Shown here: piece after piece, positions 45,495 to 52,977 of the stretch
How the letters are laid out: each line of letters begins with the position of its first letter
Numbering within the stretch: the stretch's first letter is position 1
NCBI RefSeq assembly: GCF_000716605.1
Contig: NZ_JNXE01000023.1
Coordinates: 62,001-126,000 of the forward strand
Origin: Streptomyces sp. NRRL F-525
GTDB lineage: Bacteria > Actinomycetota > Actinomycetes > Streptomycetales > Streptomycetaceae
Direction: 5' to 3'
Length of the DNA: 64,000 nt
The notes under the pieces: generated by a model
Database searches by the model: none
The model's input: the letters and a program-made list of their open reading frames with translations, nothing else
What the model was told of the DNA's origin: nothing
Translations under genes and position numbers: made by a program

Positions 45495-47176
45495 CCCACG
45501 ACCACGACCTGGAACTCCGCCCGACGGCCGCGCAGATCTCCGCCGCCCTGAACCCGCCCCCCGGGCGCAACGGCGGTGACCTGGTCGTGGAGACCCTGGC
45601 GGGCCTCGGCGCGACGACGGTCTTCGGCCTGCCGGGCCAGCACGCGCTCGGCATGTTCGACGCGCTGCGCCGATCCGACCTGCGCTATATCGGCCTACGG
45701 GTGGAGAACAACGCCGGGTTCGCGGCGGACGCGTACGGCCGCATCACGGGCGAGGCGGCACCACTGCTCCTGTCGACGGGCCCGGGCGCGCTGACGTCCT
45801 TGGCGGCACTCCAGGAAGCACGGGCGGCCTCGGCTCCCGTCCTGGCGATCAGCAGCCAGATCCCGACGGCGGGTCTGGGCGGTGGCAGGCATGGCTATTT
45901 GCATGAACTGCCCGACCAGTCCGCCTCGTTCAGGGGCGTGGTGAAGTCCGTCCACACGGTCCGTACGCAGTCCCAGATCCCGTCGGCGATCGCGGAGGCT
46001 TGGAAGTCGGCGCTGACGGCTCCGCACGGTCCGGTGTGGGTGGAGATCCCGCAGGACGTGTTGCTGGCGGGGACGTTGCTGCCGGTGGTGACGGCGGTGG
46101 ACGCGACACCGGAGGACCTGGTCCCGCGCCCCGAACTGACGGCCGTAGCAGCCGACTTGCTGTCGAAGGCGTCCCGCCCGGTGATCATCGCGGGCGGGGG
46201 AGTCGTACGGGCGGACGCGTCCAAGAAACTGCGACAACTGGCGGAGGAGCTCCAGGCGCCGGTGGTGACGACGCCGGGCGGGAAGGGCGCGTTCCCGTGG
46301 ACGCATCCCCTGTCGCTCCAGTCCTGGCTGGAGGACCGCTATACGACGGACTTCCTGGAGGACGCGGACGTAGTACTGGTGGTGGGCTCGGGTTTGGGTG
46401 AACTCTCCTCGAACTACCACACGTTCGCCCCGCGCGGCCGGGTCATTCAGATCGAGGCCGACCTCGGCAAACTGGAGTCGAACCACCCGGCGTTGGGGAT
46501 CCACGCGGACGCGTGGCACGGGTTGCAGGCGCTGCTGGAGACGGTGACGGAGCGGGCGGACGCGAAGGCGCCGGCGCGGGTGGCGGAGGTGCTGGGTAAG
46601 GTCCGCGAACGCATCGCGTCCCAGGAACTGACCCTGGAACAGGGCGTGTTGGAGTCGGTCCGAAGGGCTCTGCCCGCCAACTCCCCATCTTTCTGGGACA
46701 TGACGATCCTCGCCTACTGGGCCTGGTCGGCCTTCGACGCGAAGGGCCCCAACCACCTCCACTCCGCCCAGGGCGCCGGCGGCCTCGGCTACGGCTTCCC
46801 GGCGGCGCTGGGCGCGGCGGCCGCGGACCCGACGCGTCCGGTGCTGGCGGTGTCGGGTGACGGTGGCGCCCTGTACTCGATCGCGGAACTGGCCACGGCC
46901 AAGCAGTACGACCTGAACGTCACGTGGCTCATCGTCGACGACGGCGGCTACGGCATCCTCCGCGAGTACATGACGGACGCGTTCGGCGAGGCCACGGCGA
47001 CGGAACTGACCCGGCCGGACTACGTGGCGCTGGCCGAGTCGTTCGGGGTGCGGGGGGTTCGGACGACCCCGGAGGCACTGGAGTCGGACCTGGCGAAGGC
47101 GTTGGGGGAGCCGGGGCCGTCCGTGGTCGTACTGCCGGCTGTGTTGCGGATGTTCGCGGCTACGCACCTGGGGTGA
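45491..47176 (+). CDS. ThDP-dependent decarboxylase, probable 2-ketoarginine (5-guanidino-2-oxopentanoate) decarboxylase
   Basis: 561 residues from GTG at 45491, overlapping the ureohydrolase stop. Three ThDP-enzyme domains: Pyr (~25-195, [15 protein letters not shown] and the activating glutamate in [14 protein letters not shown]), central (~215-345), and PP (~385-540). The ThDP-metal motif starts GDGG (D457) and ends VDDGGYG, with D483-D484 where most relatives have Asn-Asn. AruI of Pseudomonas, which decarboxylates 2-ketoarginine, belongs to this group. The substrate call rests on the coupled ureohydrolase. Acetolactate synthase is less likely since no small subunit is present. Confidence 0.75.
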   Translation: MTHDHDLELRPTAAQISAALNPPPGRNGGDLVVETLAGLGATTVFGLPGQHALGMFDALRRSDLRYIGLRVENNAGFAADAYGRITGEAAPLLLSTGPGALTSLAALQEARAASAPVLAISSQIPTAGLGGGRHGYLHELPDQSASFRGVVKSVHTVRTQSQIPSAIAEAWKSALTAPHGPVWVEIPQDVLLAGTLLPVVTAVDATPEDLVPRPELTAVAADLLSKASRPVIIAGGGVVRADASKKLRQLAEELQAPVVTTPGGKGAFPWTHPLSLQSWLEDRYTTDFLEDADVVLVVGSGLGELSSNYHTFAPRGRVIQIEADLGKLESNHPALGIHADAWHGLQALLETVTERADAKAPARVAEVLGKVRERIASQELTLEQGVLESVRRALPANSPSFWDMTILAYWAWSAFDAKGPNHLHSAQGAGGLGYGFPAALGAAAADPTRPVLAVSGDGGALYSIAELATAKQYDLNVTWLIVDDGGYGILREYMTDAFGEATATELTRPDYVALAESFGVRGVRTTPEALESDLAKALGEPGPSVVVLPAVLRMFAATHLG

Positions 47177-47187
47177 CGGGTACTCCC

Positions 47188-47230
47188 CGCGAAAGTGTGA
47201 CACTTCGGCGCGAAGTGTCACACTTTCGCG
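47188..47230. terminator. Perfect 19-bp inverted repeat between convergent genes
   Basis: Arms 47188-47206 (CGCGAAAGTGTGACACTTC) and 47212-47230 pair perfectly with a 5-nt loop GGCGC. It lies between the convergent decarboxylase and VOC genes, 12-15 nt from both stops, so it probably ends both transcripts despite lacking a T-run. Confidence 0.85.
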
Positions 47231-47244
47231 CCTCGCCCCTGGCC

Positions 47245-48027
47245 TCACATCCGCGGATCCGGCGTCAGCAGTGCGAACACCGCTCCGAACGGGTCCCCGA
47301 GCCACGCCATCCGGCCGACCTCGGGTACGTCCGTCGCCGGCATCAGCACGGAACCGCCCTTGGACTGGGCCGTCGCGATCGTGGTGTCCGTGTCCGTCAC
47401 GTGGAAGTACGGTACCCAGCGCGGCAGTTCGTCCTCGCCGTCACCCAGGGGCGCGACTCCGCCGAAGGAGGCGTCCTGCTGGTCCCCTTGGCTGGTGCTC
47501 AGTACCCGGTACGTCATGCCGGGAGCCGACATGTCCTGGCTGCGCCAGCCGAACAGGCCCCGGTAGAAGGTGATGGCCGCCTCCGGGTCGGGTGCGTGCA
47601 GTTCGGCCCAGAGCAGGGTGTTGGGGGCGGAGGCGAGTTCCAGGCCCGCAGTCCTGCCGGGCTGCCAGAGCGCGAACTGGGCGCCCTGCGGGTCGGTGGC
47701 CTGGGCCAGCCGGCCCTCGCCCATGACGTCCATGGGCTCCATGCGGACGGTTCCGCCGCCTGCCGTGACGGACTGGACGGTGGCCGTGATGTCCTCGGTC
47801 TTGAAGTGGATCATCCAGGCGGAGTCCGCCCCTTCCTCGGTGAGCGGTCCGAGGGCGCCGACGGTCTTCCCGTCCACCTGGAAGAACCCGTATCCGCCCG
47901 CCTCGGGCCCGGCGGAGGCGAAGTCCCAGCCGAGGACGGCGCCGTAGAACGCAGCTGCCGCCTCGGTGTCGGGGCTGCCGAGGTCGAGCCAGTTGGGCGA
48001 TCCGGTGATGAAGTCGGTGCCGAGCAT
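47245..48027 (-). CDS. Two-domain VOC (glyoxalase/bleomycin resistance) protein
   Basis: 260 residues from ATG at 48027, with GGAGG just upstream. Two tandem VOC modules: about 8-125 (GSPNWLDLGSPDTEAAAAFYGAVLGWDF) and 135-258 (APNTLLWAELHAPDPEAAITFYRGLFGWRS). The second ends GRMAWLGDPFGAVFALLTP. Single proteins of this kind, common in Streptomyces, bind hydrophobic or antibiotic-like ligands; some relatives are called hydroxylases. Candidate metal residues are not clearly conserved in the first module. It is convergent with the decarboxylase gene. Upstream lies a decayed HXXEE gene copy. Confidence 0.85.
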   Translation of the reverse strand: MLGTDFITGSPNWLDLGSPDTEAAAAFYGAVLGWDFASAGPEAGGYGFFQVDGKTVGALGPLTEEGADSAWMIHFKTEDITATVQSVTAGGGTVRMEPMDVMGEGRLAQATDPQGAQFALWQPGRTAGLELASAPNTLLWAELHAPDPEAAITFYRGLFGWRSQDMSAPGMTYRVLSTSQGDQQDASFGGVAPLGDGEDELPRWVPYFHVTDTDTTIATAQSKGGSVLMPATDVPEVGRMAWLGDPFGAVFALLTPDPRM

Positions 48028-48181
48028 GAAGCCTCCTGGGCGAGGGGTGGACCGGGACGGGGGCCACGATGCCGTCCCGACCGTCGCCGTCCGCGTACGA
48101 GCACCGACAGGACTCCGGTTTCCACCGAACGGCCGAACGTTCGCCGGTGCCGGTGTCATGCACGCTGACAGACTTCCCGCC
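48028..48181. other. Upstream region of the VOC gene and the decayed HXXEE copy
   Basis: No gene supported. The 15 bp before 48182 (ACTTCCCGCCATGGG context) match the sequence before the second HXXEE copy at 51349, so the duplicated segment starts at or before about 48165. Confidence 0.4.
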
Positions 48182-48476
48182 ATGGGTGGACACGAGGCGG
48201 GAGATGGCGTCCGGACGGTCGAAGTCGCCGTGACCTTCGGGCTGTTGGCGGCCTGGGCCCGCGGCCATGTCCCCGGGCTGCGGCAGCGGTATCCGCACGT
48301 GCCGGAACAGGTGTGGCGGCGACCGGAGTCCATGCACGGGCGGGAGTTCCCGACGGCTGTCGCCGTCCGGGGATACATGCCCGGGGTGGTCACCTTGCCC
48401 CTCGTGGCCGGCGCTCGCCGCGGCGGCCACGGTCGGAACGCATGCGGTGGCGCGGCGGTTGCTGTGCCGAGGGTGA
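48182..48476 (+). pseudogene. Decayed copy of the HXXEE-domain gene, with internal deletions
   Basis: The translation GGHEAGDGVRTVEVAVTFGLLAAWA continues directly to RGHVPGLRQRYPHVPEQVWRR, then GREFPTAVAV, RGYMPGVVT, and in another frame GTHAVARRLL. Each block matches the copy at 51349-51923 in order. Missing are the HDLEE motif segment, the middle with the second conserved histidines, and most of the C-terminal third. At least one frameshift is needed for the last block. Therefore a relic, not a working gene. Direct orientation with the second copy is notable. Confidence 0.8.
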
Positions 48477-48551
48477 ACAGTGTCCCGACTCAGCCGGAAT
48501 GGCTGAACTCCCCGTGGTGCTGCGGGTGTTCGCGTCAGGGCGGAGAACGAG

Positions 48552-49004
48552 CTATTCGACTGCCGGGAGCACGTGCAGCGGAACCTCGGCCCCAGTCCTG
48601 GGTGCGATGACATCTCGGTAATGATGGTCGAGCGCGAGGACAACCGGCTGCGGCAACGCCCAGGCCAGAACGGCGTTGACTGCGTCGGTCATGCCGATGG
48701 CGTCATGATCCGCGTACTTACGCATCAGACGCTCGGCCTCGCTCAGGATCGGCCAGCCCACCGTGGCGAGCGTGAGCCGATCCGTGCTCGCCCAGGCGCG
48801 CATGCTGGCCAGGGCGTCCGCTGCCGCCCTGCCGCTGATCTTTGTCGTCAGGTGGTAGTCCAGCTCGGCCAGGACCATGGGTGACACCACGAGCCGGTCG
48901 ACCAAGGAGAGTGCTTGCACGGAGGACTCATGGTGAGTGTCCTTCCGGTTGTAGACGGCGAGGAGGACCGACGTGTCCGCGACGCCGAACAGATTGCGCT
49001 TCAA
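48552..49004 (-). CDS. PIN-domain toxin (VapC-like ribonuclease)
   Basis: 150 residues from TTG at 49004, with GGAAGG 6 nt upstream; the frame is open for 300 bp before it but that part overlaps the antitoxin gene. PIN acidic residues fit: D10 in VADTSVLLAVY, E47 in VLAELDYH, D107 in GMTDAVNAVLAW, D126 in LALDHHYRDV. PIN toxins cleave tRNA or other RNA when released from an antitoxin. The start overlaps the antitoxin stop (TTGA), the standard antitoxin-first order. The pair lies between two broken HXXEE gene copies in what looks like accessory DNA. Confidence 0.88.
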   Translation of the reverse strand: MKRNLFGVADTSVLLAVYNRKDTHHESSVQALSLVDRLVVSPMVLAELDYHLTTKISGRAAADALASMRAWASTDRLTLATVGWPILSEAERLMRKYADHDAIGMTDAVNAVLAWALPQPVVLALDHHYRDVIAPRTGAEVPLHVLPAVE

Positions 49005-49300
49005 CGGCCACCTTCCCCGAACAGGTCCTCGCCGGATCGAGCGGCCAGGTCGGAAGGCCCGTCGAACATGGCCTGCGCCAGGACGGCCATCGCTTCCGAG
49101 TCCTCTCCCAAGGAGGAGGAGAAGGACAGCGGGACGCCGCGTGCGATGTGGTCCAGCGCTACTTCCTCGGGCGTACGTCCCTCCAAGAGGGCGAGGGTGC
49201 GCAGTACTTCGGCCTGGTTGCCGGTGTAGGTGAGCGTCACCGTGACGGCGTCGTCCGGCGTGGCCGGTCGGTCCGGCGGGGGAACGGAGGCGTCGGCCAC
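49001..49300 (-). CDS. Probable antitoxin paired with the PIN toxin
   Basis: 99 residues from GTG at 49300, with AGGAG 5 nt upstream. The segment VTVTLTYTGNQAEVLRTLALLEGRTPEEVALDHIARGV (~18-55) has a beta-strand-helix-helix pattern consistent with a ribbon-helix-helix fold. The C-terminal half is acidic (GEDSEAMAVLAQAMFDGPSDLAARSGEDLFGEGG), as expected for toxin-wrapping tails. The gene overlaps the toxin start by 4 nt. It would neutralise the toxin and repress its own promoter. The antitoxin call rests mainly on gene arrangement. Confidence 0.72.
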   Translation of the reverse strand: MADASVPPPDRPATPDDAVTVTLTYTGNQAEVLRTLALLEGRTPEEVALDHIARGVPLSFSSSLGEDSEAMAVLAQAMFDGPSDLAARSGEDLFGEGGR

Positions 49301-49379
49301 GGGGTCTCCTCATACGCGCTGCGAGATGCGGTGTACGGCGATTTCAACGGTATCGGCCGTACCGCCGTGTTGCTCGTGT

Positions 49380-49817
49380 TCATCGTGGCAGGGCCAACTC
49401 TGCCCCTGTCGCCTTCCCGATGCCGTGCAGGCGGGGGCAGCATCCCCAGCGTTCCGCCAGAGCCTGGACGAGGGCGAGTCCACGGCCCCCTTCGTCCTCG
49501 GGGGCTGTCTCTCGGGGTTGGGGCCGGTGATTGCTCGCGTCGGCCACCTCCACGCGCAGCCGCCCGTCGTACGTGGCGAAGCGCAGACCGATCTCACGAC
49601 CGGGCGGAGTCCGTGCGTGCCGGATGGAGTTGGTGACCAGCTCCGAGAGCAACAACTCGGTGGTGTCGGCGATTTCGCCGACGATTTTCCAGTCGGTGAG
49701 CTGTAGGCGGAGCAGCGCGCGAGCGTGTTTGGCGCTGCGCGGGTTGTGCGGGAGGCGTGGGCGCGGTGTGGGCTGACAAGAAGACCTCCACGGCAAGGCG
49801 GCGGGCGCATCTCGCAT
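49380..49817 (-). CDS. RsbW/SpoIIAB-like ATP-binding protein (HATPase)
   Basis: 145 residues from ATG at 49817; TTG at 49871 would add 18 residues. GHKL ATPase: N-box TELLLSELVTNSIRHA (N63), G1 VEVADAS (90-95), G2 DEGGRGLALV (108-117), and a C-terminal KATGAELAL. Many Streptomyces encode such small anti-sigma-factor-like kinases without an adjacent sigma factor. The start codon is part of a CTCTAGAG palindrome, and the GntR gene is divergent, so it is probably controlled by that regulator. A typical sequence for a serine kinase of anti-anti-sigma factors, but no partner is present here. Confidence 0.85.
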   Translation of the reverse strand: MRDAPAALPWRSSCQPTPRPRLPHNPRSAKHARALLRLQLTDWKIVGEIADTTELLLSELVTNSIRHARTPPGREIGLRFATYDGRLRVEVADASNHRPQPRETAPEDEGGRGLALVQALAERWGCCPRLHGIGKATGAELALPR

Positions 49818-49826
49818 CTCTAGAGA
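49817..49826. promoter_or_regulatory. CTCTAGAG operator A, at the ATPase gene start
   Basis: TCTCTAGAGA, a perfect 10-bp palindrome sharing one base with the ATPase ATG. One of three related sites in 143 bp. Confidence 0.6.
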
Positions 49827-49874
49827 GGTGGAGGGGTGTCCAGTGAAGCGGGCTTCTCGCGTCTGCGTCAATAG

Positions 49875-49886
49875 ATCTCTAGAGAT
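49875..49886. promoter_or_regulatory. CTCTAGAG operator B, mid-way between the divergent genes
   Basis: ATCTCTAGAGAT, a perfect 12-bp palindrome, the best match of the three sites. Suited to a GntR-family dimer. Confidence 0.65.
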
Positions 49887-49947
49887 GTGTGAAATTGCTC
49901 GCCCCGGTCAGCAGTCGGCTGTGAGGGTGTGGCGGCTGATGCCTAGG

Positions 49948-49959
49948 ATGTCTAGAGAT
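49948..49959. promoter_or_regulatory. CTCTAGAG operator C, at the GntR promoter
   Basis: ATGTCTAGAGAT, one base from site B, immediately after a possible -10 element TAGGAT (49944-49949). Binding would autorepress the GntR gene. Confidence 0.6.
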
Positions 49960-49978
49960 GACCGGAGGAGAGACCTGG

Positions 49979-50740
49979 ATGAGCGGCGGGGACACGGGGC
50001 GTCAGCCGAAGTACCAGCGCATCGCGGCGCAGCTGCGGGCGGCCATCGAGGCCGGCGAGTACGGGCCCGGCGAACGGCTTCCTGGCGAGAACGACCTCAT
50101 GGCCGAACACGGCGTGGCTCGGATGACGGCCCGGCAGGCTCTGGGTGTTCTCCAGACGGAGGGCATCGCGGAAGCGCGCAAGGGAGCCGGGGTGTTCGTC
50201 CGGGACTTCAAGCCGATTCGGCGGCGCGGGCTGGAGCGACTCGCGCACTCGAAGTGGGGCGAGGGGCGTTCCATCTGGACGACCGATACCGGGGACCGTG
50301 AACTCGTCGTCGACTCGGTTGAGGTCGGCGAGGAGGACGCCCCGGTCGCGATCGCGGGAGTGCTGAGTCTGAGCGACGAAGGGGCACGGGTCTGCGTGCG
50401 TCGTCGCCGCTATGTTCTCGACGGCAAGCCGGTGCTTCTGGCCACCTCGTACCTGTCGGCCGAACTGGTCGCCGGTACGCGGATCGCACAGCCTGACACC
50501 GGCCCCGGCGGTATGTACGCCAGGCTTGAGGAACTCGGCCGCAGGCCCGTCCGCTTCCGCGAGGAGATCCGCTCCCGCATGCCGAGCGCGGACGAGGCCG
50601 ACCGGCTCGCCCTCTCGTCCGGTGTGCCGGTGGTGCTCGTCGTACGTACCGCGTTCGACGCGCAGGGGTGGGCGGTTGAGGTGAACGACATGGTGCTGGA
50701 CGCGGCGTCGTACATCTTGGAGTACGACTTCGAGGCCTGA
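49979..50740 (+). CDS. GntR-family regulator, HutC subfamily (UTRA domain)
   Basis: 253 residues from ATG at 49979, with GGAGGAG 8 nt upstream; ATG at 49958 lies inside operator C and lacks a ribosome binding site. The winged helix covers about 10-78 (QPKYQRIAAQLRAAIEAGEYGPGERLPGENDLMAEHGVARMTARQALGVLQTEGIAEARKGAGVFV). The UTRA ligand domain covers about 95-245 and ends MVLDAASYILEYDFEA. Genes like this often regulate functions of integrated or conjugative elements in Streptomyces as well as catabolism. The ligand is unknown. Three CTCTAGAG sites between it and the ATPase gene support autoregulation and divergent control. Confidence 0.88.
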   Translation: MSGGDTGRQPKYQRIAAQLRAAIEAGEYGPGERLPGENDLMAEHGVARMTARQALGVLQTEGIAEARKGAGVFVRDFKPIRRRGLERLAHSKWGEGRSIWTTDTGDRELVVDSVEVGEEDAPVAIAGVLSLSDEGARVCVRRRRYVLDGKPVLLATSYLSAELVAGTRIAQPDTGPGGMYARLEELGRRPVRFREEIRSRMPSADEADRLALSSGVPVVLVVRTAFDAQGWAVEVNDMVLDAASYILEYDFEA

Positions 50741-50853
50741 GCGTGGTGTTGAATCCCTCGGCCTGGGAGAGGGGAGCTTCGAGCGGTATGCCGACGATGG
50801 ACGGTGAGGTCAGGGGCTGGTGATGGGTGATCCATCTGTGCTGAACTGGCCGA

Positions 50854-51324
50854 GTGGGTGGCGCTCTGGCAAGTCTCGTGGCTGTTGCAGGTACCTTGCT
50901 CGGATCGTTCGCCACGTTCCTTTTCCAACGAAGGACGGCGGACCGCGCCGAAGCCTTCATGTGGAGACGGCTAACCCGGGAAGAGCGCCTGACTGCCTAC
51001 AGCGGCTTCGCCGAAGCCGTCGTCGCATATCGCCGTGCGCAGTACGAACCGTTCCATCGAAGGCTGGAAGCGCGGGACAGCCCGGAACTTGCCAGTGCGA
51101 AGGCGGAGTCGTACCACCGTCGCATGGTCGCGCAGCAGGCTCTTTTCCGGGTCCAGCTCGTCACCGAGGACCCAGACCTTGTTCGGCTTGCGGAAGGAGC
51201 CCTCGAAGCCACCAGGATGATGGGCGAGGCCACGGACAGGCCAAGCCTGGAGAGCAGCGTCGGGCAGGCCGTGCAGGCGCTCAGTGAATTCGTACTTCAT
51301 GCGGGTGCGCACCTGCGCGCCTGA
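50854..51324 (+). CDS. Small membrane-anchored protein of unknown function
   Basis: 156 residues from GTG at 50854; the ribosome binding site is weak. One N-terminal transmembrane segment (ALASLVAVAGTLLGSFATFLF, about 4-24) followed by a charged, helical cytoplasmic region (RRTADRAEAFMWRRLTREERLTAYSGFAEAVVAYRRAQYEPF) probably forming a coiled coil. Proteins of this layout are common near mobile or regulatory genes in Streptomyces and have no assigned function that I know. It ends 24 bp before the second HXXEE copy. No catalytic motif is visible. Confidence 0.65.
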   Translation: MGGALASLVAVAGTLLGSFATFLFQRRTADRAEAFMWRRLTREERLTAYSGFAEAVVAYRRAQYEPFHRRLEARDSPELASAKAESYHRRMVAQQALFRVQLVTEDPDLVRLAEGALEATRMMGEATDRPSLESSVGQAVQALSEFVLHAGAHLRA

Positions 51325-51348
51325 ACCCGCCTGGCAGACTTCCCGCCC

Positions 51349-51923
51349 ATGGGTGGACACGAGGTGGGAGATGGCGGCCGGGCGGTCGAAGTCGCAGTGA
51401 CCTTCGGGCTGTTGGCGGCCTGGGCCGTGCATGACCTGGAGGAAGCGGCCGCGATGCCGGGCTGGGCCCGAGGCCGGGTTCCCGGGCTGCGGGAGCGTTG
51501 GCCGCGGGTGCCGGAGCGGGTGTGGCGGCGACTGGAGGCCACCGACGGGCGGGAGTTCGTCGCGGCCGTTGCCCTGATGGCCGGGGTCGTTGCGGCTGCC
51601 GCCGGTGACGGGCACCGTACCGGTGGGCGGTCCGGGTTCTATCAAGGGGCCTGAACGGGTTCGGGTTGCACGCCCTGGTGCATCTGGGGCAGGCCGTCGC
51701 CATGCGTGGGTATACGCCCGGGGCGGTCACCTCGCCCCTCGTGGTCATCCCGTTCACGGTGTGGGCCCGGGGCCGGCTGCGGCGGGCCGGTGTTCTGCGT
51801 CCCGCGCGACCGCGTGACGTGGCACAGGGGCTCGCGCTCGCCGCCGTGGCCACGGTCGGGACGCATGCCGTGGCGCGGCGGTTGTTGCGCCGGGGTGGGC
51901 GGCACCTATCACCTGTGACCTGA
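51349..51923 (+). pseudogene. HXXEE-domain membrane protein gene, frameshifted
   Basis: From ATG at 51349 the frame reads MGGHEVGDGGRAVEVAVTFGLLAAW, then VHDLEEAAAMPGW with the HXXEE motif, and stops at 51654. Inserting one base near 51650 (GCCTGAAC for an expected GCCCTGAAC) joins FYQGA to LNGFGLHALVHLGQAVAM and then RGYTPGAVTSPLVVIPFTVWARG in the frame ending at 51923. The joined product would be about 191 residues with four to five membrane segments, the usual HXXEE size. Either a real frameshift or a one-base sequencing deletion. A partial copy lies at 48182-48476. A hairpin at 51917-51953 overlaps the stop. Confidence 0.82.
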
Positions 51924-51953
51924 ACTCCCCCTGGTGTAGGGGGAGTTCAGGTC
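51917..51953. terminator. Terminator hairpin after the HXXEE gene
   Basis: GACCTGAACTCCCCC (51917-51931) and GGGGGAGTTCAGGTC (51939-51953) form a perfect 15-bp stem with a 7-nt loop, overlapping the HXXEE stop and 13 nt from the convergent endonuclease stop. Confidence 0.85.
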
Positions 51954-51965
51954 AGCATCCGCTTC

Positions 51966-52769
51966 CTACCAGATCGCCTCGACCCACTCCGGGTGGTCGA
52001 TGAACGGGTTCCGGTTGTGCTGGTACGTGTCGTAGATGACCTGGTTGCGGTTCTCCTCGAAGGCGCTGGGCGGGTCCGCCTCGTTCCAGGCCTTGAGGAC
52101 GGAGAGCTTGCCCATGTAGGGGTTGCTGCCGTTGTTGACCTTCTCGTTGGGCTCGAGGTCGGCGAAGCCGTCGTCGCCCTCGTAGCGGACGGCCATGTAG
52201 AGGATCATGCGGGCCACGTCGCCCCGGTCCGCCGCGCGCGGGGCGAAGGAGTCGGAGTCGACGGTGCTGCCGCCGCCGTTGGTGACCGCGCTGCCGCCGT
52301 TGTCGAAGTCCAGGTTGCCGCGGATGCTGTTGACCTGGACGTCCGCGGGACGCAGGTGGTGCAGGTCGGTGCCGGGACCGGTCACCTCGCCGAAGTCGCC
52401 GTGGGACTTGGCCCAGGTGTGCTCGCGGTTCCAGTCGCCGACGTCGCCGCCGTTCAGGGACTTCGCGCGGGAGACACCGCTGTACAGCAGGATCACGTTG
52501 TTGCTGTTGTTCGGGTCCTGGTCGGTGACCTTCAGCGCGTTCCAGACCGCCGAGTACGAGATCTTGGTCTGGCTGCTGATGATCGTGTGCAGCGAGGACT
52601 TGAGGGCGGTGCCCGTCTTGCCGACCGCGTTCTTGTAGTACGTCGAGTCGTACGACGTGGTCGTGGCCGACGCCGGGGTCGCGGTCAGGGCCGGCACGGT
52701 GAGGCCGACCAGGACGGCTGCGGTCGTCAACGCCACCGATTTCCAGCGGTGCATGCGAGTCGCGAACAT
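51966..52769 (-). CDS. Secreted endonuclease I family nuclease
   Basis: 267 residues from ATG at 52769, with GGGA 8 nt upstream; a longer frame upstream is rejected because it displaces the signal. Sec signal peptide at about 1-33 (KSVALTTAAVLVGLTVPALTATPASA). The endonuclease I (EndA/NucM) core has WNREHTWAKSHGDFG, containing the catalytic His of the beta-beta-alpha metal finger, then DLHHLRPADVQVNSIRGN with the metal ligands. C-terminal FIDHPEWVEAIW is family-typical. It degrades external DNA or RNA, for example for nutrient recovery during lysis of mycelium. No immunity gene is adjacent, as expected for an exported enzyme. Confidence 0.92.
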   Translation of the reverse strand: MFATRMHRWKSVALTTAAVLVGLTVPALTATPASATTTSYDSTYYKNAVGKTGTALKSSLHTIISSQTKISYSAVWNALKVTDQDPNNSNNVILLYSGVSRAKSLNGGDVGDWNREHTWAKSHGDFGEVTGPGTDLHHLRPADVQVNSIRGNLDFDNGGSAVTNGGGSTVDSDSFAPRAADRGDVARMILYMAVRYEGDDGFADLEPNEKVNNGSNPYMGKLSVLKAWNEADPPSAFEENRNQVIYDTYQHNRNPFIDHPEWVEAIW

Positions 52770-52924
52770 AAAGAGTGTCCCATCTACGCGGGTTGAATGG
52801 GGCGGCAAACGGGAGCGTGACATGTTCATGCGGTCGAGTAAATAAACGGGACGTGTCGATCCGGTGACCTGAAGCGACAATTTGCCCTGTGTCTACGCGA
52901 GTTGACGGTGTGATGACCTACCAA

Positions 52925-52956
52925 AACGGCCCCCGACCTTGTGGTCGGGGGCCGTT
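52925..52956 (-). terminator. Terminator of the glycosyltransferase gene
   Basis: AACGGCCCCCGACC (52925-52938) and GGTCGGGGGCCGTT (52943-52956) form a perfect 14-bp stem with loop TTGT, followed on the minus strand by TTTTGG. It lies 22 nt past the glycosyltransferase stop. Confidence 0.9.
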
Positions 52957-52977
52957 GGCCGTTCGGCTACGTGCGGG

